Assembly: GCF_001028175.1 (NCBI RefSeq)
Contig: NZ_AEJF01000084.1
Coordinates: 1 to 39,690 of the forward strand
Reading direction: 5' to 3'
DNA: 39,690 nucleotides
Origin: Caballeronia mineralivorans PML1(12)
GTDB taxonomy: Bacteria; Pseudomonadota; Gammaproteobacteria; Burkholderiales; Burkholderiaceae
Shown here: positions 24,450 through 35,974 of the stretch, in pieces
Layout: the number at the start of each line of letters is the position of its first letter
Position numbering within the stretch: position 1 is the stretch's first letter
The notes under the pieces: generated by a model
Told to the model about the DNA's origin: nothing
The model's input: the letters and a program-made list of their open reading frames with translations, nothing else
The model's database searches: none
Program-made: the position numbers and the translations under genes

Positions 24450-26906
24450 TCAGGACGTCACTGACAGAGGCTCCACATGCCAAATATGCTTGGCATATTC
24501 CGCAATCGTCCGGTCTGAAGAAAAAATCCCCATCCCCGCGACGTTTTCGATCGCACTGCGCGTCCACGCTTCCTTATCGAGGAACTTCGCATCGACGTCG
24601 GCCTGAGCTTTGTCGAAACTCTCAAAGTCGGCCAGCACCATGTAATGGTCGCCCCAATCCACCAGCGTATGGAAGATGTCGTAGAACCGATGCGGCTGGT
24701 CCGGCGAAAAATGCCCAAGCCGGATCTGGTCAAGCGCCAGCTTCAGTTCGGGATTCTCCTCGTAGATACGACGCGGCCTGTATCCAGTCGCACGCAGCGC
24801 ATCAATCTCCTCAGTCGAGTGCCCGAAGATAAACATGTTCTCGCGGCCAACCGCATCGCAGATCTCAATGTTCGCACCGTCCAGCGTGCCAATCGTCAAC
24901 GCCCCGTTCAACGCAAGCTTCATATTGCCCGTGCCCGACGCTTCGGTACCCGCCATGGAAATCTGCTGCGATAAATCCGCTGCCGGAATGATCAGCTCGG
25001 CCACGCTCACACCATAGTTCGGAATGAAACCGACCTTTAGCCGGTCGCCAATCAACGGGTCGTTGTTGACCTTCTCCGCCACGTCGTTAATCAGCTTGAT
25101 GATCGTCTTGGCCATCTTGTAAGCCGACGCCGCCTTGCCGGCGAACATCACCACGCGCGGTGTCCACGCCTTCTCCGGCGCCTCGCGAATCCGGTTATAA
25201 CGCACGATCACATGCAGGATGTTGAGCAACTGGCGCTTGTATTCGTGAATACGCTTGACCTGCAAATCGAACAGCGCATTCGGGTCGATGATCGCCCCCG
25301 TCTCCAGCTTCGCACGCGCGGCAAGCCGCACCTTGCTGGCAAACTTTGCGTCGTGGAAAGCTTTGCTGAACTCAGGATCGTCGCGCCATTCACGCAAGCG
25401 CCCCAGCTCGAACAAGTCGGTACGCCAACGCGGCCCAAGCCGTTCATCGATGAGCGAAGACAACTTCGGACTCGCCTGCGACAACCAGCGGCGCGGTGTA
25501 ATGCCGTTCGTCACATTCGTGAAGCGATCCGGGTACATGCGCGCGAAATCGGCGAAGATGTTTTGCGTCATCAACTGCGAATGCAGCTTCGACACGCCAT
25601 TCACGGTGTGGCTTGCAACAATCGCCAGATGCGCCATGCGCACACGCCGCTGACCATACTCGTCCACAAGCGAAATACGGCGAATCAGATCGACGTCACG
25701 GCCGAACTTCTCACCCACCTGCTTGAGGAAATCCGCGTTGATGTCGAAGATGATTTCAAGGTGGCGCGGCAACAGCCGCGACAGCATTTCCACGTCCCAC
25801 GTTTCCAGCGCCTCGGGCATCAGCGTGTGGTTCGTGTACGAGAACATCTGCTGCACGAGCTTCCACGCCTTGTCCCAGGGCAGATGATGCGTATCGACCA
25901 GCAAACGCATGAGTTCAGGGATGGCGAGCACCGGATGGGTGTCGTTCAGATGCACCGCCACCTTCTCCGCCAGCCGCCCGAAATGCGTGTGCGTGCGCTG
26001 ATAGCGGCGAATCAGATCCTGCATCGTCGCGGAAACGAAGAAGTATTCCTGGCGCAAACGCAGTTCGCGGCCGGCTTGCGTGGAGTCGTCGGGGTACAGC
26101 AGGCGCGATACGTGTTCCGAGGTGTTCTTCGCTTCCACCGAGCGGCGATAATCGCCCTGGTTGAATGCGGACAGGTCAAATTCGTCGGTCGCGCGCGCCG
26201 ACCAGAGCCGCAGCGTATTGGTCGCGGTCGTGGCAAAACCGGGGATCACCGTGTCGTACGCCATGGCGTTCACGTGTTCCGTATCGATCCATTCAGTCCG
26301 GTCGCCGTGACGTACCGTGCTCCCGCCAAAATGAATCACATAGTTCACCTCGGGGCGGGGAAACTCCCACGGATTGCCCGCGCGCAGCCAGTAATCGGGC
26401 GTTTCGACCTGATTGCCGTCCACGATGGTCTGCCGGAACATGCCGTATTCATAGCGGATGCCGTAGCCAAAACCGGGAATGCCGACGGTCGCCATGGAGT
26501 CGAGGAAACACGCTGCAAGGCGGCCAAGGCCCCCGTTGCCAAGCGCCGCATCCGGCTCCAGATTCTCGAGCGTATTCAAATCTATGCCAAGGCCGGCGAG
26601 CGCGTCGCGGACTTCGTCGTGAATGCCGAGTGCAAGCAGTGCGTTGGTAAACGTCCTGCCGATCAGGAATTCCATCGACAAGTAATAGACGCGCTTTACA
26701 TCCTGCTCGTACTGCTGACGCGTGGTTTTCATCCAGCGCGCGACGAGCCGGTCGCGCACCGCGAGTTCCGCGGCATGGAGCCAGTCGCGCGGCTGCGCGG
26801 TCACGGCATCCTTGCCGACTCCGTACATGAGACGGTTGGAAATGGAGCGCCTGAGCGCATCGACGGTGCTGTTGAGCTGTTCGAACTCCAGGTCGACGGA
26901 TGTCAT
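24450..26906 (-). CDS. glgP: Glycogen/maltodextrin phosphorylase
   Basis: This enzyme releases glucose-1-phosphate from alpha-1,4-glucans using phosphate. The 818 residues are full length. The N-terminus has the family's YYLSMEFLIGRTFTNALLAL and LGNGGLGRLAACFLDS. The PLP lysine lies in the signature EASGTGNMKLALNGALTIGT. The ATG at 26906 (MTSVDLEFEQ) is preceded by GGAGAG at four-base spacing; the longer frame upstream lacks such a site. It is alone on its transcript, with no other glycogen genes adjacent, and lies next to the phosphonate island without an evident functional link. Confidence 0.96.
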   Translation of the reverse strand: MTSVDLEFEQLNSTVDALRRSISNRLMYGVGKDAVTAQPRDWLHAAELAVRDRLVARWMKTTRQQYEQDVKRVYYLSMEFLIGRTFTNALLALGIHDEVRDALAGLGIDLNTLENLEPDAALGNGGLGRLAACFLDSMATVGIPGFGYGIRYEYGMFRQTIVDGNQVETPDYWLRAGNPWEFPRPEVNYVIHFGGSTVRHGDRTEWIDTEHVNAMAYDTVIPGFATTATNTLRLWSARATDEFDLSAFNQGDYRRSVEAKNTSEHVSRLLYPDDSTQAGRELRLRQEYFFVSATMQDLIRRYQRTHTHFGRLAEKVAVHLNDTHPVLAIPELMRLLVDTHHLPWDKAWKLVQQMFSYTNHTLMPEALETWDVEMLSRLLPRHLEIIFDINADFLKQVGEKFGRDVDLIRRISLVDEYGQRRVRMAHLAIVASHTVNGVSKLHSQLMTQNIFADFARMYPDRFTNVTNGITPRRWLSQASPKLSSLIDERLGPRWRTDLFELGRLREWRDDPEFSKAFHDAKFASKVRLAARAKLETGAIIDPNALFDLQVKRIHEYKRQLLNILHVIVRYNRIREAPEKAWTPRVVMFAGKAASAYKMAKTIIKLINDVAEKVNNDPLIGDRLKVGFIPNYGVSVAELIIPAADLSQQISMAGTEASGTGNMKLALNGALTIGTLDGANIEICDAVGRENMFIFGHSTEEIDALRATGYRPRRIYEENPELKLALDQIRLGHFSPDQPHRFYDIFHTLVDWGDHYMVLADFESFDKAQADVDAKFLDKEAWTRSAIENVAGMGIFSSDRTIAEYAKHIWHVEPLSVTS

Positions 26907-27167
26907 CGAACTCTCCAGAAATGCATCGCTGCACAACGCGCCAGTTGCAAGTCGCGTTCTGTCAAGCGGGACGGGGCCGGGGGAATAGGCAGGTTACGCT
27001 ATTTTTATTTTTTTGGTAATGACCCCAGGCAGCCGTGGAATCGGCGCGACATCCGCCGGCGGCCCGCCCTTTTGTCGCATTTCCGTCATCGGAAAAAGTC
27101 CGGCCGCGCTCTGGGTCGGGCATTTTATTAGTTCGGTTTCCTGATGGTATTCCGTTTCAAAGACTGT

Positions 27168-27731
27168 TTACGACACCGTCCGATGGCTTTCCGAGAGCCT
27201 TTCGATTAGCTGAATATAGTGGTCCAGCGAGGGCGTAACCCGCTCCGGACACTTGGCGAGATCGTCCCAGCGGCGCAATGAAAGCGCATCCTGCGCGAAG
27301 GGTTTGCGCATGAAATCATCCGCTTCCTCCGTGCTAAAAATGCCGCCCTGCAATTTCAGGCTGCGGACCGAATCCGCGGATAGTGTCGAGAAATAAGCGG
27401 CGTCGACGGCGCATAAACAGCGCTTCGCGTCCACGTGCAGGCGGATCGGCTCGAGCACGGCATCGCTGAAAAGCGGACGCAGGAAAGGCAGCGCGAAATA
27501 CTGGTGCAGGTCGTCGATACCCCGCTCGCTCGGCGTCTCACCCTGGAGATTCAGCAAGTGTCCCAGATCGTGCAAGAGGGCCGCGCCGACAAGCGTTTCG
27601 TCAGCGCCGGCTTCCTCGGCCAATGCCGCCGTCTGCAAGGCGTGTTGCAGTTGCGTAACCGGTTCGCCGCTGTAAGCAATAGCGCCGTAAGTATCGAAGA
27701 GATGCCGGATGTCGGTGAGTGTCAGCGCCAT
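27168..27731 (-). CDS. phnZ: PhnZ-like HD-domain diiron oxygenase of phosphonate degradation
   Basis: This 187-residue HD-domain protein belongs to the group regularly found in phosphonate operons. Tyr20, Glu23, His30, His54, Asp55, His58 and His76 have exactly the spacing of Tyr24, Glu27, His34, His58, Asp59, His62 and His80 of PhnZ, the mixed-valence diiron enzyme; the later ligands match at His99 (one residue shifted) and Asp157. PhnZ cleaves the C-P bond of 2-amino-1-hydroxyethylphosphonate to glycine and phosphate. Its usual partner, a 2-oxoglutarate-dependent hydroxylase, is absent. The ATG at 27731 lies two bases after the phnY stop, as the last gene of the operon; a longer upstream frame overlaps phnY and looks unrelated. 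The exact substrate is inferred. Confidence 0.85.
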   Translation of the reverse strand: MALTLTDIRHLFDTYGAIAYSGEPVTQLQHALQTAALAEEAGADETLVGAALLHDLGHLLNLQGETPSERGIDDLHQYFALPFLRPLFSDAVLEPIRLHVDAKRCLCAVDAAYFSTLSADSVRSLKLQGGIFSTEEADDFMRKPFAQDALSLRRWDDLAKCPERVTPSLDHYIQLIERLSESHRTVS

Positions 27732-27733
27732 AT

Positions 27734-30486
<2,753 letters not shown>

Positions 30487-30551
30487 CTAACAACGCGATT
30501 TCCATATTTTGATGCACAACGCCAATATTTGCCACATTTATCGGCGCAAGG

Positions 30552-30598
30552 CGGAATCCCGGAAAACGGGATTCCGGCAACCCCCCCCCTGAATCAGG
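30552..30598 (-). repeat. Hairpin, C/G homopolymer and small palindrome between phnV and phnA
   Basis: Arms 30552-30561 and 30567-30576 form a perfect 10-base stem with a 5-base loop. Nine C on the plus strand lie at 30581-30589, and CCTGAATCAGG at 30588-30598 covers the phnV stop codon. There is no T tract downstream on the minus strand. It may stabilise the upstream importer message or partly attenuate phnA-Y-Z. Confidence 0.5.
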
Positions 30599-31433
30599 CC
30601 ATTCGCCGCCGTGGTACTTTCGCCGCGATGAGGAGCAGTGCAGCGAGCGAGACGGCCAGCAAGATCAGCGAAAGCGCCGACGCCGGCAAGTAATAACCAC
30701 GGTTCACCTGACCGACCACGACAATCGGCACGGTGGCAAAACCCGGTGGATAGACGGTCAACGTCGCGCCCAGTTCGCCCAGCGATAAGGCGAATCCCAG
30801 CGCAAGACTTGCGCGGATGGCGGGCACGAGTTGCGGCAAGACCACGCGCGAGAGCACCATCGAGGGCGGTGCGCCGAGACTTGCAGCGGCTTCGCGCAAG
30901 ATCGTGAGTTCGGGGCGCAACGCGGCGGCGGCGCACCGGTAACAAAAGGGCAGCACGAGCGCGAGCTGTACCAGCACCACGATTGCCGCCGACCCGGAAA
31001 TATCCAGCGGTTTCTTATGGTACGCGATCAGCACGGACAGCCCGAGCACGACGCTTGGCACGCCGTTGGGCATCATCGCGATGGTGTCGACCCACGCGCC
31101 CACGCCGCGGCGGTCGCGACCTTCCAGCGCCAGCGCAAGCCAGAGGCCGAGCACCGTGCCCAGCACTGCAACGCCGAAGCCGACTTCCAGGCTCGTGGTC
31201 AATGCGTCGAAGTCGCTGGAACCGAGGCGTTCGAACCAGCGCATGCTGAAGCCATCGGGGAAGATAGTCCCTGACCAGTGCGACGCGACGCTCGAGAGCG
31301 CCACCACGATCACCGGCAGCACGAAGAGCCAGAAGCACAGCAACGCGGCAAAACCCATGAACACCCACGCACCGATCCGCTTCAGCGAATGCGGCTTCGA
31401 CGTGGTCACGGGCAACGTGAAATCAGTTGCCAT
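30594..31433 (-). CDS. phnV: 2-aminoethylphosphonate ABC transporter permease PhnV
   Basis: This 279-residue inner-membrane permease has about six hydrophobic segments and the EAA loop EAAASLGAPPSMVLSRVVLPQL that contacts the ATPase. It is the second permease of a PhnSTUV importer, as in Salmonella. The start overlaps the phnU stop by 11 bases. The assignment rests on similarity of gene order and the neighbouring phosphonate enzymes; spermidine/putrescine-type permeases are the nearest general relatives. Confidence 0.9.
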   Translation of the reverse strand: MATDFTLPVTTSKPHSLKRIGAWVFMGFAALLCFWLFVLPVIVVALSSVASHWSGTIFPDGFSMRWFERLGSSDFDALTTSLEVGFGVAVLGTVLGLWLALALEGRDRRGVGAWVDTIAMMPNGVPSVVLGLSVLIAYHKKPLDISGSAAIVVLVQLALVLPFCYRCAAAALRPELTILREAAASLGAPPSMVLSRVVLPQLVPAIRASLALGFALSLGELGATLTVYPPGFATVPIVVVGQVNRGYYLPASALSLILLAVSLAALLLIAAKVPRRRMA

Positions 31434-32322
31434 TGCGGCCTCCCGTGTGTCGGTTGACTCGTCTGTACAGCGCGTACAGCGAGAGCGACATTGCCAGCAT
31501 CACGACAGCGCCGGCAGCCGCGGTCTGCAAGTCGAGATCGACTGTCGCCGAACTATAGATGGCCATCGGCAAGGTGATCAGATGCGCGCTGCCGAGCACC
31601 AGCAGAATGCCGAACTCATTGAGCGTGAGAAGGAAACACAGGATGGTGCCCGCTGCAATGCCCGGCCACGCGAGCGGCAGGATGACCTTGAACGCGACCA
31701 TCGGACCATTGGCGCCGAGGCTCTTGGCAGCTTCGATCAGGCGCATGTCGAGCGTGGCGAACGACGCGAGTGTCGGCCGCACGACGAACGGCGCATAGAA
31801 CACGACTTCCGCGAGAATCACGCCACCGATACCGAATAAAAAGTTAAGCGGCGGGTCCGACAGATTAAAAAGCCGCTGCAAGCCGATGCTCACTGAACCC
31901 TGCGAGCCATACAAAAAGATTAATGTGAACGCGACGAGAAACGACGGAAACGCGACGAACAACTCAAGGAAACGCGTAACGAGTTTCGCACCGGGGAACG
32001 GCTTGAAAAACAGCATGGACGCGAGCAGCACGCCAAGTACTGACGCGAGTGTCGCGCTCGCAAACAGGATGCCGAGCGTCGTGCCGATTACACCGCTTGT
32101 CTCGGGATTGGTGAAGAACGCGATGTACGGATGAAGGCTTAAACCGTGTGCACCAGTCACGCTCAGCGTCAGGAGCTGCACCAGCGGATAGATGACCAGG
32201 GGCCCGAGCACGACAACGAGAATGAACCACAAATGCCACTGTGCGAGCCGTTCGCGCCGCCGCTTCGCAGCGGTATGCGCAACGTCGTCGACTACGTGTT
32301 CACTCACTGATAAGGACGACAT
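31423..32322 (-). CDS. phnU: 2-aminoethylphosphonate ABC transporter permease PhnU
   Basis: This 299-residue permease has a short cytoplasmic N-terminus, six to seven hydrophobic segments and the EAA loop EAAKSLGANGPMVAFKVILPLAW. I chose the ATG at 32322 because GAGG lies six bases upstream; it overlaps phnT by 23 bases. A GTG at 32307 overlapping the phnT stop as GTGAGTGA is an alternative. It pairs with PhnV to form the membrane channel of the importer. Confidence 0.9.
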   Translation of the reverse strand: MSSLSVSEHVVDDVAHTAAKRRRERLAQWHLWFILVVVLGPLVIYPLVQLLTLSVTGAHGLSLHPYIAFFTNPETSGVIGTTLGILFASATLASVLGVLLASMLFFKPFPGAKLVTRFLELFVAFPSFLVAFTLIFLYGSQGSVSIGLQRLFNLSDPPLNFLFGIGGVILAEVVFYAPFVVRPTLASFATLDMRLIEAAKSLGANGPMVAFKVILPLAWPGIAAGTILCFLLTLNEFGILLVLGSAHLITLPMAIYSSATVDLDLQTAAAGAVVMLAMSLSLYALYRRVNRHTGGRNGN

Positions 32323-33397
32323 CGTCAACCTCATGGCGTAGGGAAACACGCGCGCCCTTCTCGGGCATCGGGCCGTGGGCACGTTGCATAGTGACCAGCA
32401 CGGGTTGATCGGGTAGCGCGTCGAGCATCACCGATACAGACAAAGCCGCGCCGTACCACTCCACCGAAGCAATAGTGCCATGCAGCTGCGCCGCGCCGAG
32501 CGGCACAATCGAGAGACACTCGGGACGCACGCATGCGACCCGGTCGCGCTCGTCGTGACGCGCATCGCCGATGGGGAACATGATGGAAGGCGGTAATAGA
32601 TTCGCAGCGCCGAGATAACGTGCGACGAACGCGTCCTTCGGGTTGTCATAGAGTTCGCGCGGTGTGCCGAGTTGCGCAATGCGGCCATCGCGCATCAGCA
32701 ACGTACGGTCGGAGAGCACCAGCGCGTCGTCCTGATCGTGCGTGACGCACACGATTGTCAGGTTCGGCAAACGTTCATGCAAGGCCTTGAGTTCGGTACG
32801 AACCGAAGCGCGAAGGTTGGCATCGAGTGCGGACAGCGGCTCGTCCAGCAACAGCACATCCGGCTCGATCACCAGCGCCCGCGCCAACGCCACGCGCTGC
32901 TGCATGCCGCCCGACAACTGCGCGGGCATCACGTGCCCGGAGTCGCCGAGTTGCACGAGCTTGAGTGCATCGGCTACGCGCCTGGCGATCTCCCCTGCTT
33001 TCAACCGCCGAGCCCGCAACCCGAACGCGACGTTGTCGAACACCGACAGATGCGGAAACAGCGCATAACTTTGAAACAGCAAGCCGAGATTGCGCTTGAA
33101 TGGCGGCACGTGCGTGAGATCACGCCCGGCCACCGTCAACGTCCCCGCCAGCCCGTCCGCCTCAATGAAGCCCGCGATAAACCGCAGCAACGTGGTCTTG
33201 CCACAACCGCTGCGGCCAAGCACGGTCAGCAGCTCCCCACGCTCGATAGTCAGCGACAGATCGTCGAGCACGGTGCGTGTGCCGAAACGCACGCTCAGCC
33301 GGTCGATGCGCACGCCGCCGGGCGTCTGCTGATTCGATTCCACGGCAGCGGCGTCGTGAGTGGCCGGAGCCAGCGTCAAAGTGTTCACGGTTCGCAT
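32300..33397 (-). CDS. phnT: 2-aminoethylphosphonate ABC transporter ATP-binding protein PhnT
   Basis: This 365-residue ABC ATPase has Walker A GRSGCGKTTLL, the Q-loop LLFQSYALFPHL, signature QLSGGMQQRVALARAL, Walker B VLLLDEPLSALD and the switch His in CVTHDQDDAL. A C-terminal TOBE-like domain from about residue 280 (RPECLSIVPLG) is typical of the spermidine/phosphonate importer branch. It follows phnS by 54 bases on the same strand and powers uptake through PhnU/PhnV. Confidence 0.94.
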   Translation of the reverse strand: MRTVNTLTLAPATHDAAAVESNQQTPGGVRIDRLSVRFGTRTVLDDLSLTIERGELLTVLGRSGCGKTTLLRFIAGFIEADGLAGTLTVAGRDLTHVPPFKRNLGLLFQSYALFPHLSVFDNVAFGLRARRLKAGEIARRVADALKLVQLGDSGHVMPAQLSGGMQQRVALARALVIEPDVLLLDEPLSALDANLRASVRTELKALHERLPNLTIVCVTHDQDDALVLSDRTLLMRDGRIAQLGTPRELYDNPKDAFVARYLGAANLLPPSIMFPIGDARHDERDRVACVRPECLSIVPLGAAQLHGTIASVEWYGAALSVSVMLDALPDQPVLVTMQRAHGPMPEKGARVSLRHEVDDVVLISE

Positions 33398-33451
33398 CCT
33401 TGAAAGCTTGAGGAGGACAACGCGGGCTCGAAGGCTAAGGCAAATAAATGC

Positions 33452-34543
33452 TTAGGACTTCGGCTTGACGACATCGACCTGCTTGCCCGAGTTGCCGATC
33501 ACGTCGTTTTTCCAGCGCGCGGTCCATGCAGCCTTCTTCTCCATCACCCGGTTCCAGTCCACCGGAATCAGCTTCACGCCCGAGATGGCCTGCTTGACCA
33601 CCTCGCCGTTCTTACCCGCGAGCGGTACGTCGGTACGGCCCGGAATGCCGTAGATATCCGGTACCTTCGACTGCACTTCCTTCGACATCAGGTAGTCCAC
33701 CAGCTTCTTGCCTTCGTCCTGGTTCGGGCCGCCCTTGATCAGGCCGATTGCGTAGGGCAACTGGAACGTGGTCGGTGCTTCGCCAGCCTTGGCCGAGAGG
33801 AAGATCGGCTTGAGCGAGAGGCCGCCGTTGGTAGCGTCGTCCAGGTCCATCTGCAGGTCGCCGTTGGCGAACGCGATCTCGTTGCGCGAGAGCAGGACGT
33901 CGAGATACCCGGTGCCCTTGGTGTGGAATTTTGCGCTCTTTTCCAGCTCTTTCAGGTAGTCGAACGCCTTGTCTTCGCCCATCAGCGCGCTTGTCAGGAT
34001 GATCACGGCCATGCCGTCGCCGGCGGTGGCGGGATTCGAATAGGCAACTTTGCCGCTGAAGTCGGGGTGCAGCAGGTCGCCGAAGGTCTTCGGAGCGGTC
34101 TTCGTGATTTCGGGGTTGATCGCGAACGAGAAATAGTTGTTCACGAAGGTCGCCCAGGCGCCGTCCGGCGCTTTGGCGATGGCCGGCACGTTCTTGTAGT
34201 TGACGCTCTCATACGGCTGCAGCAAGCCGCTTTGCGACGCCTGCTGAATGAACGGCGGCAGCGTGACGATCACGTCCGCCTTCGGCGAATCCTTCTCTAC
34301 CGTCGCGCGATTCACCACTTCCCCGCTACCCGCCGTGACGATATTGACCTTCACGCCTTCCTTCTTTTCGAAGGCCGGCAATACGTCCTTGTACAGGTTT
34401 TCCAGACCGTCGGCGGTGTACAGGACAACCGCATCGGCAGCAACTGCAGGCACGGTCACCGCACTCGTGAAAGCGGCCACGGCCAGCGCCGGCAACATGC
34501 GCTGCGCGAGGAAACGGGAAGCGGGAAAGCGACTTTTTGTCAT
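33452..34543 (-). CDS. phnS: 2-aminoethylphosphonate-binding periplasmic protein PhnS
   Basis: This 363-residue solute-binding protein is exported by a Sec signal peptide with basic N-terminus (MTKSRFPASRFLAQR) and cleavage near AVA-ADA. The mature part begins VVLYTADGLENLYKDVLPAFEKKEG and continues through VTAGSGEVVNRA, resembling Fe(III)/polyamine-type binding proteins recruited for 2-aminoethylphosphonate. The ATG at 34543 was chosen because it begins the signal peptide and has GGAG upstream; a longer frame adds 33 unlikely residues. It is the first gene of the minus-strand phn operon, with the Pho-box-like site 156 bases upstream. Confidence 0.91.
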   Translation of the reverse strand: MTKSRFPASRFLAQRMLPALAVAAFTSAVTVPAVAADAVVLYTADGLENLYKDVLPAFEKKEGVKVNIVTAGSGEVVNRATVEKDSPKADVIVTLPPFIQQASQSGLLQPYESVNYKNVPAIAKAPDGAWATFVNNYFSFAINPEITKTAPKTFGDLLHPDFSGKVAYSNPATAGDGMAVIILTSALMGEDKAFDYLKELEKSAKFHTKGTGYLDVLLSRNEIAFANGDLQMDLDDATNGGLSLKPIFLSAKAGEAPTTFQLPYAIGLIKGGPNQDEGKKLVDYLMSKEVQSKVPDIYGIPGRTDVPLAGKNGEVVKQAISGVKLIPVDWNRVMEKKAAWTARWKNDVIGNSGKQVDVVKPKS

Positions 34544-34686
34544 GGTGCTAGATCTCCGGGAAGGCGGATACAACCAGGTGGCGTGAGGGTAGACGCACGT
34601 TTTTTTAAGCATCGGCTGCGTCCGATGCGTCCGATGATTCATTGGCGCGGCGTTCAGAAAATTCAGTCTGCCAGCAGCCCGAACGA

Positions 34687-34720
34687 AGAATCACAGAACT
34701 TCATGACAGCGACATGACGA
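34687..34720 (-). promoter_or_regulatory. Pho box and -10 candidate of the phnSTUVAYZ operon
   Basis: Read on the minus strand, two adjacent 11-base direct repeats lie at 34710-34720 (TCGTCATGTCG) and 34699-34709 (CTGTCATGAAG). The second holds a perfect CTGTCAT and the first the matching GTCAT in register, as in PhoB sites. Ten bases beyond comes GATTCT (34692-34687), a possible -10. The orientation points to phnS, fitting induction by phosphate starvation. Confidence 0.65.
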
Positions 34721-34836
34721 TGCCACATTTTTCCAACAAAAAACACATTTCGCCAAAATTCCGCTTAGACTATTTCATGTCTGCAAAACGATGCAAACGT
34801 CGCAGCAGCACTTACAGAATTCGGATGGAGGAAAAC

Positions 34837-35952
34837 GTGATCAACGGAAGTGACCCGATTTTGCTGACCCCTGGCCCGCTGACGACATCGCCTGCCACGC
34901 GTCAGGCCATGCTGCGCGACTGGGGATCCTGGGACGCGGCTTTCAACCGGATGACAAGCGAGATCTGCCGCGATCTGCTTGCGATCGTGTCCGGTCAAAA
35001 GGATTTTGTGTGCGTACCCATGCAAGGCAGCGGCACGTTTTCCGTGGAAGCCGCGCTTGGTTCGCTCGTGCCGCGCGATGCCGTGGTGCTGGTGCCGAAC
35101 AATGGCGCGTACTGCACACGCTTACTGAAAATCCTGGAGCGGCTGGGTGTGGCCTCGGTCGAGCTCAAGTTCCGCGATGACGAGCCGGCCAGCGTCGCGC
35201 GGATCGAAGAGATGTTTCGACGCGAGCCGCGCATCACGCACGTGGCGCAGGTGCATCTGGAAACGAGCGCGGGTTTGCTGAACCCGCTCGACGACATTGC
35301 GGCGCTATGCTCCAGGCATGGCAAAAGCCTGATCGTCGACGCGATGAGTTCGTTCGGCGCACTGCCTATCGATGTATCGAAGGGGGGTATCGATGCAGTG
35401 ATTTCCGCCAGCGGCAAGTGTCTCGAGGGCGTGCCGGGGATGGGATTCGTGATCGTGCGACGTGCATTACTGGAAGCATCGGCGGGCATCTCGCGATCGC
35501 TCGCGCTCGATCTGTACGATCAATACGCCTACATGGTGAAGACTACGCAATGGCGCTTCACGCCGCCTACGCATGTGGTCGCCGCGTTGCGCGCGGCACT
35601 CGATCAGTTCATCGCGGAAGGGGGGCAGCCGGCGCGCGGCGCGCGTTATCGCGGCAATTGCGCGGCGTTGATCGAAGGCATGGCGTCGCTTGGTTTCAGG
35701 CCATTTCTCGATGCTGAGGTGCAGGCGCCGGTGATCGTCACGTTCCATGCACCACGCGATCCCGCCTACGATTTCAAGCGCTTTTATGAAGCCGTCCGCG
35801 ATGCGGGTTATGTGCTCTATCCGGGCAAGCTGACGGAAGTGGAGACGTTCCGCGTGGGCTGCATCGGGGCAATCGATGCCAATGAGATGCATAACGCGGT
35901 AGCTGCAATCGCGCGGGCGCTAAGTACGCTGCAAGTGCGTCTTGCAGCGTGA
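34837..35952 (+). CDS. phnW: 2-aminoethylphosphonate:pyruvate aminotransferase
   Basis: This class V PLP aminotransferase, 371 residues, moves the amino group of 2-aminoethylphosphonate to pyruvate, giving phosphonoacetaldehyde and alanine. It begins with the family hallmark [19 protein letters not shown]. The PLP lysine is Lys194 in [15 protein letters not shown], the same number as in Salmonella PhnW, and [11 protein letters not shown] supplies the cofactor aspartate. I chose the GTG at 34837 because GGAGG ends five bases before it; earlier ATGs give an unrelated N-terminus. It diverges from phnS over a 293-base gap and converges with the DeoR-type regulator, 22 bases between stops. Confidence 0.94.
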   Translation: MINGSDPILLTPGPLTTSPATRQAMLRDWGSWDAAFNRMTSEICRDLLAIVSGQKDFVCVPMQGSGTFSVEAALGSLVPRDAVVLVPNNGAYCTRLLKILERLGVASVELKFRDDEPASVARIEEMFRREPRITHVAQVHLETSAGLLNPLDDIAALCSRHGKSLIVDAMSSFGALPIDVSKGGIDAVISASGKCLEGVPGMGFVIVRRALLEASAGISRSLALDLYDQYAYMVKTTQWRFTPPTHVVAALRAALDQFIAEGGQPARGARYRGNCAALIEGMASLGFRPFLDAEVQAPVIVTFHAPRDPAYDFKRFYEAVRDAGYVLYPGKLTEVETFRVGCIGAIDANEMHNAVAAIARALSTLQVRLAA

Positions 35953-35974
35953 CGGCAGCATGGCGAACCGGCAC

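Noticed and set aside
25212..27131. A 639-codon open frame on the plus strand opposite glgP.
   Set aside because: It is the antisense frame of a highly conserved enzyme in high-GC DNA. Its translation is Arg/His/Gln-rich with no domain, and glgP on the other strand has full-length family motifs.
30531..34730. GCCACATTT at 30531-30539 and again at 34722-34730 as a possible shared phn operator.
   Set aside because: A 9-base AT-rich match between two regions of several hundred bases is close to chance expectation, and no third copy or symmetry supports it.
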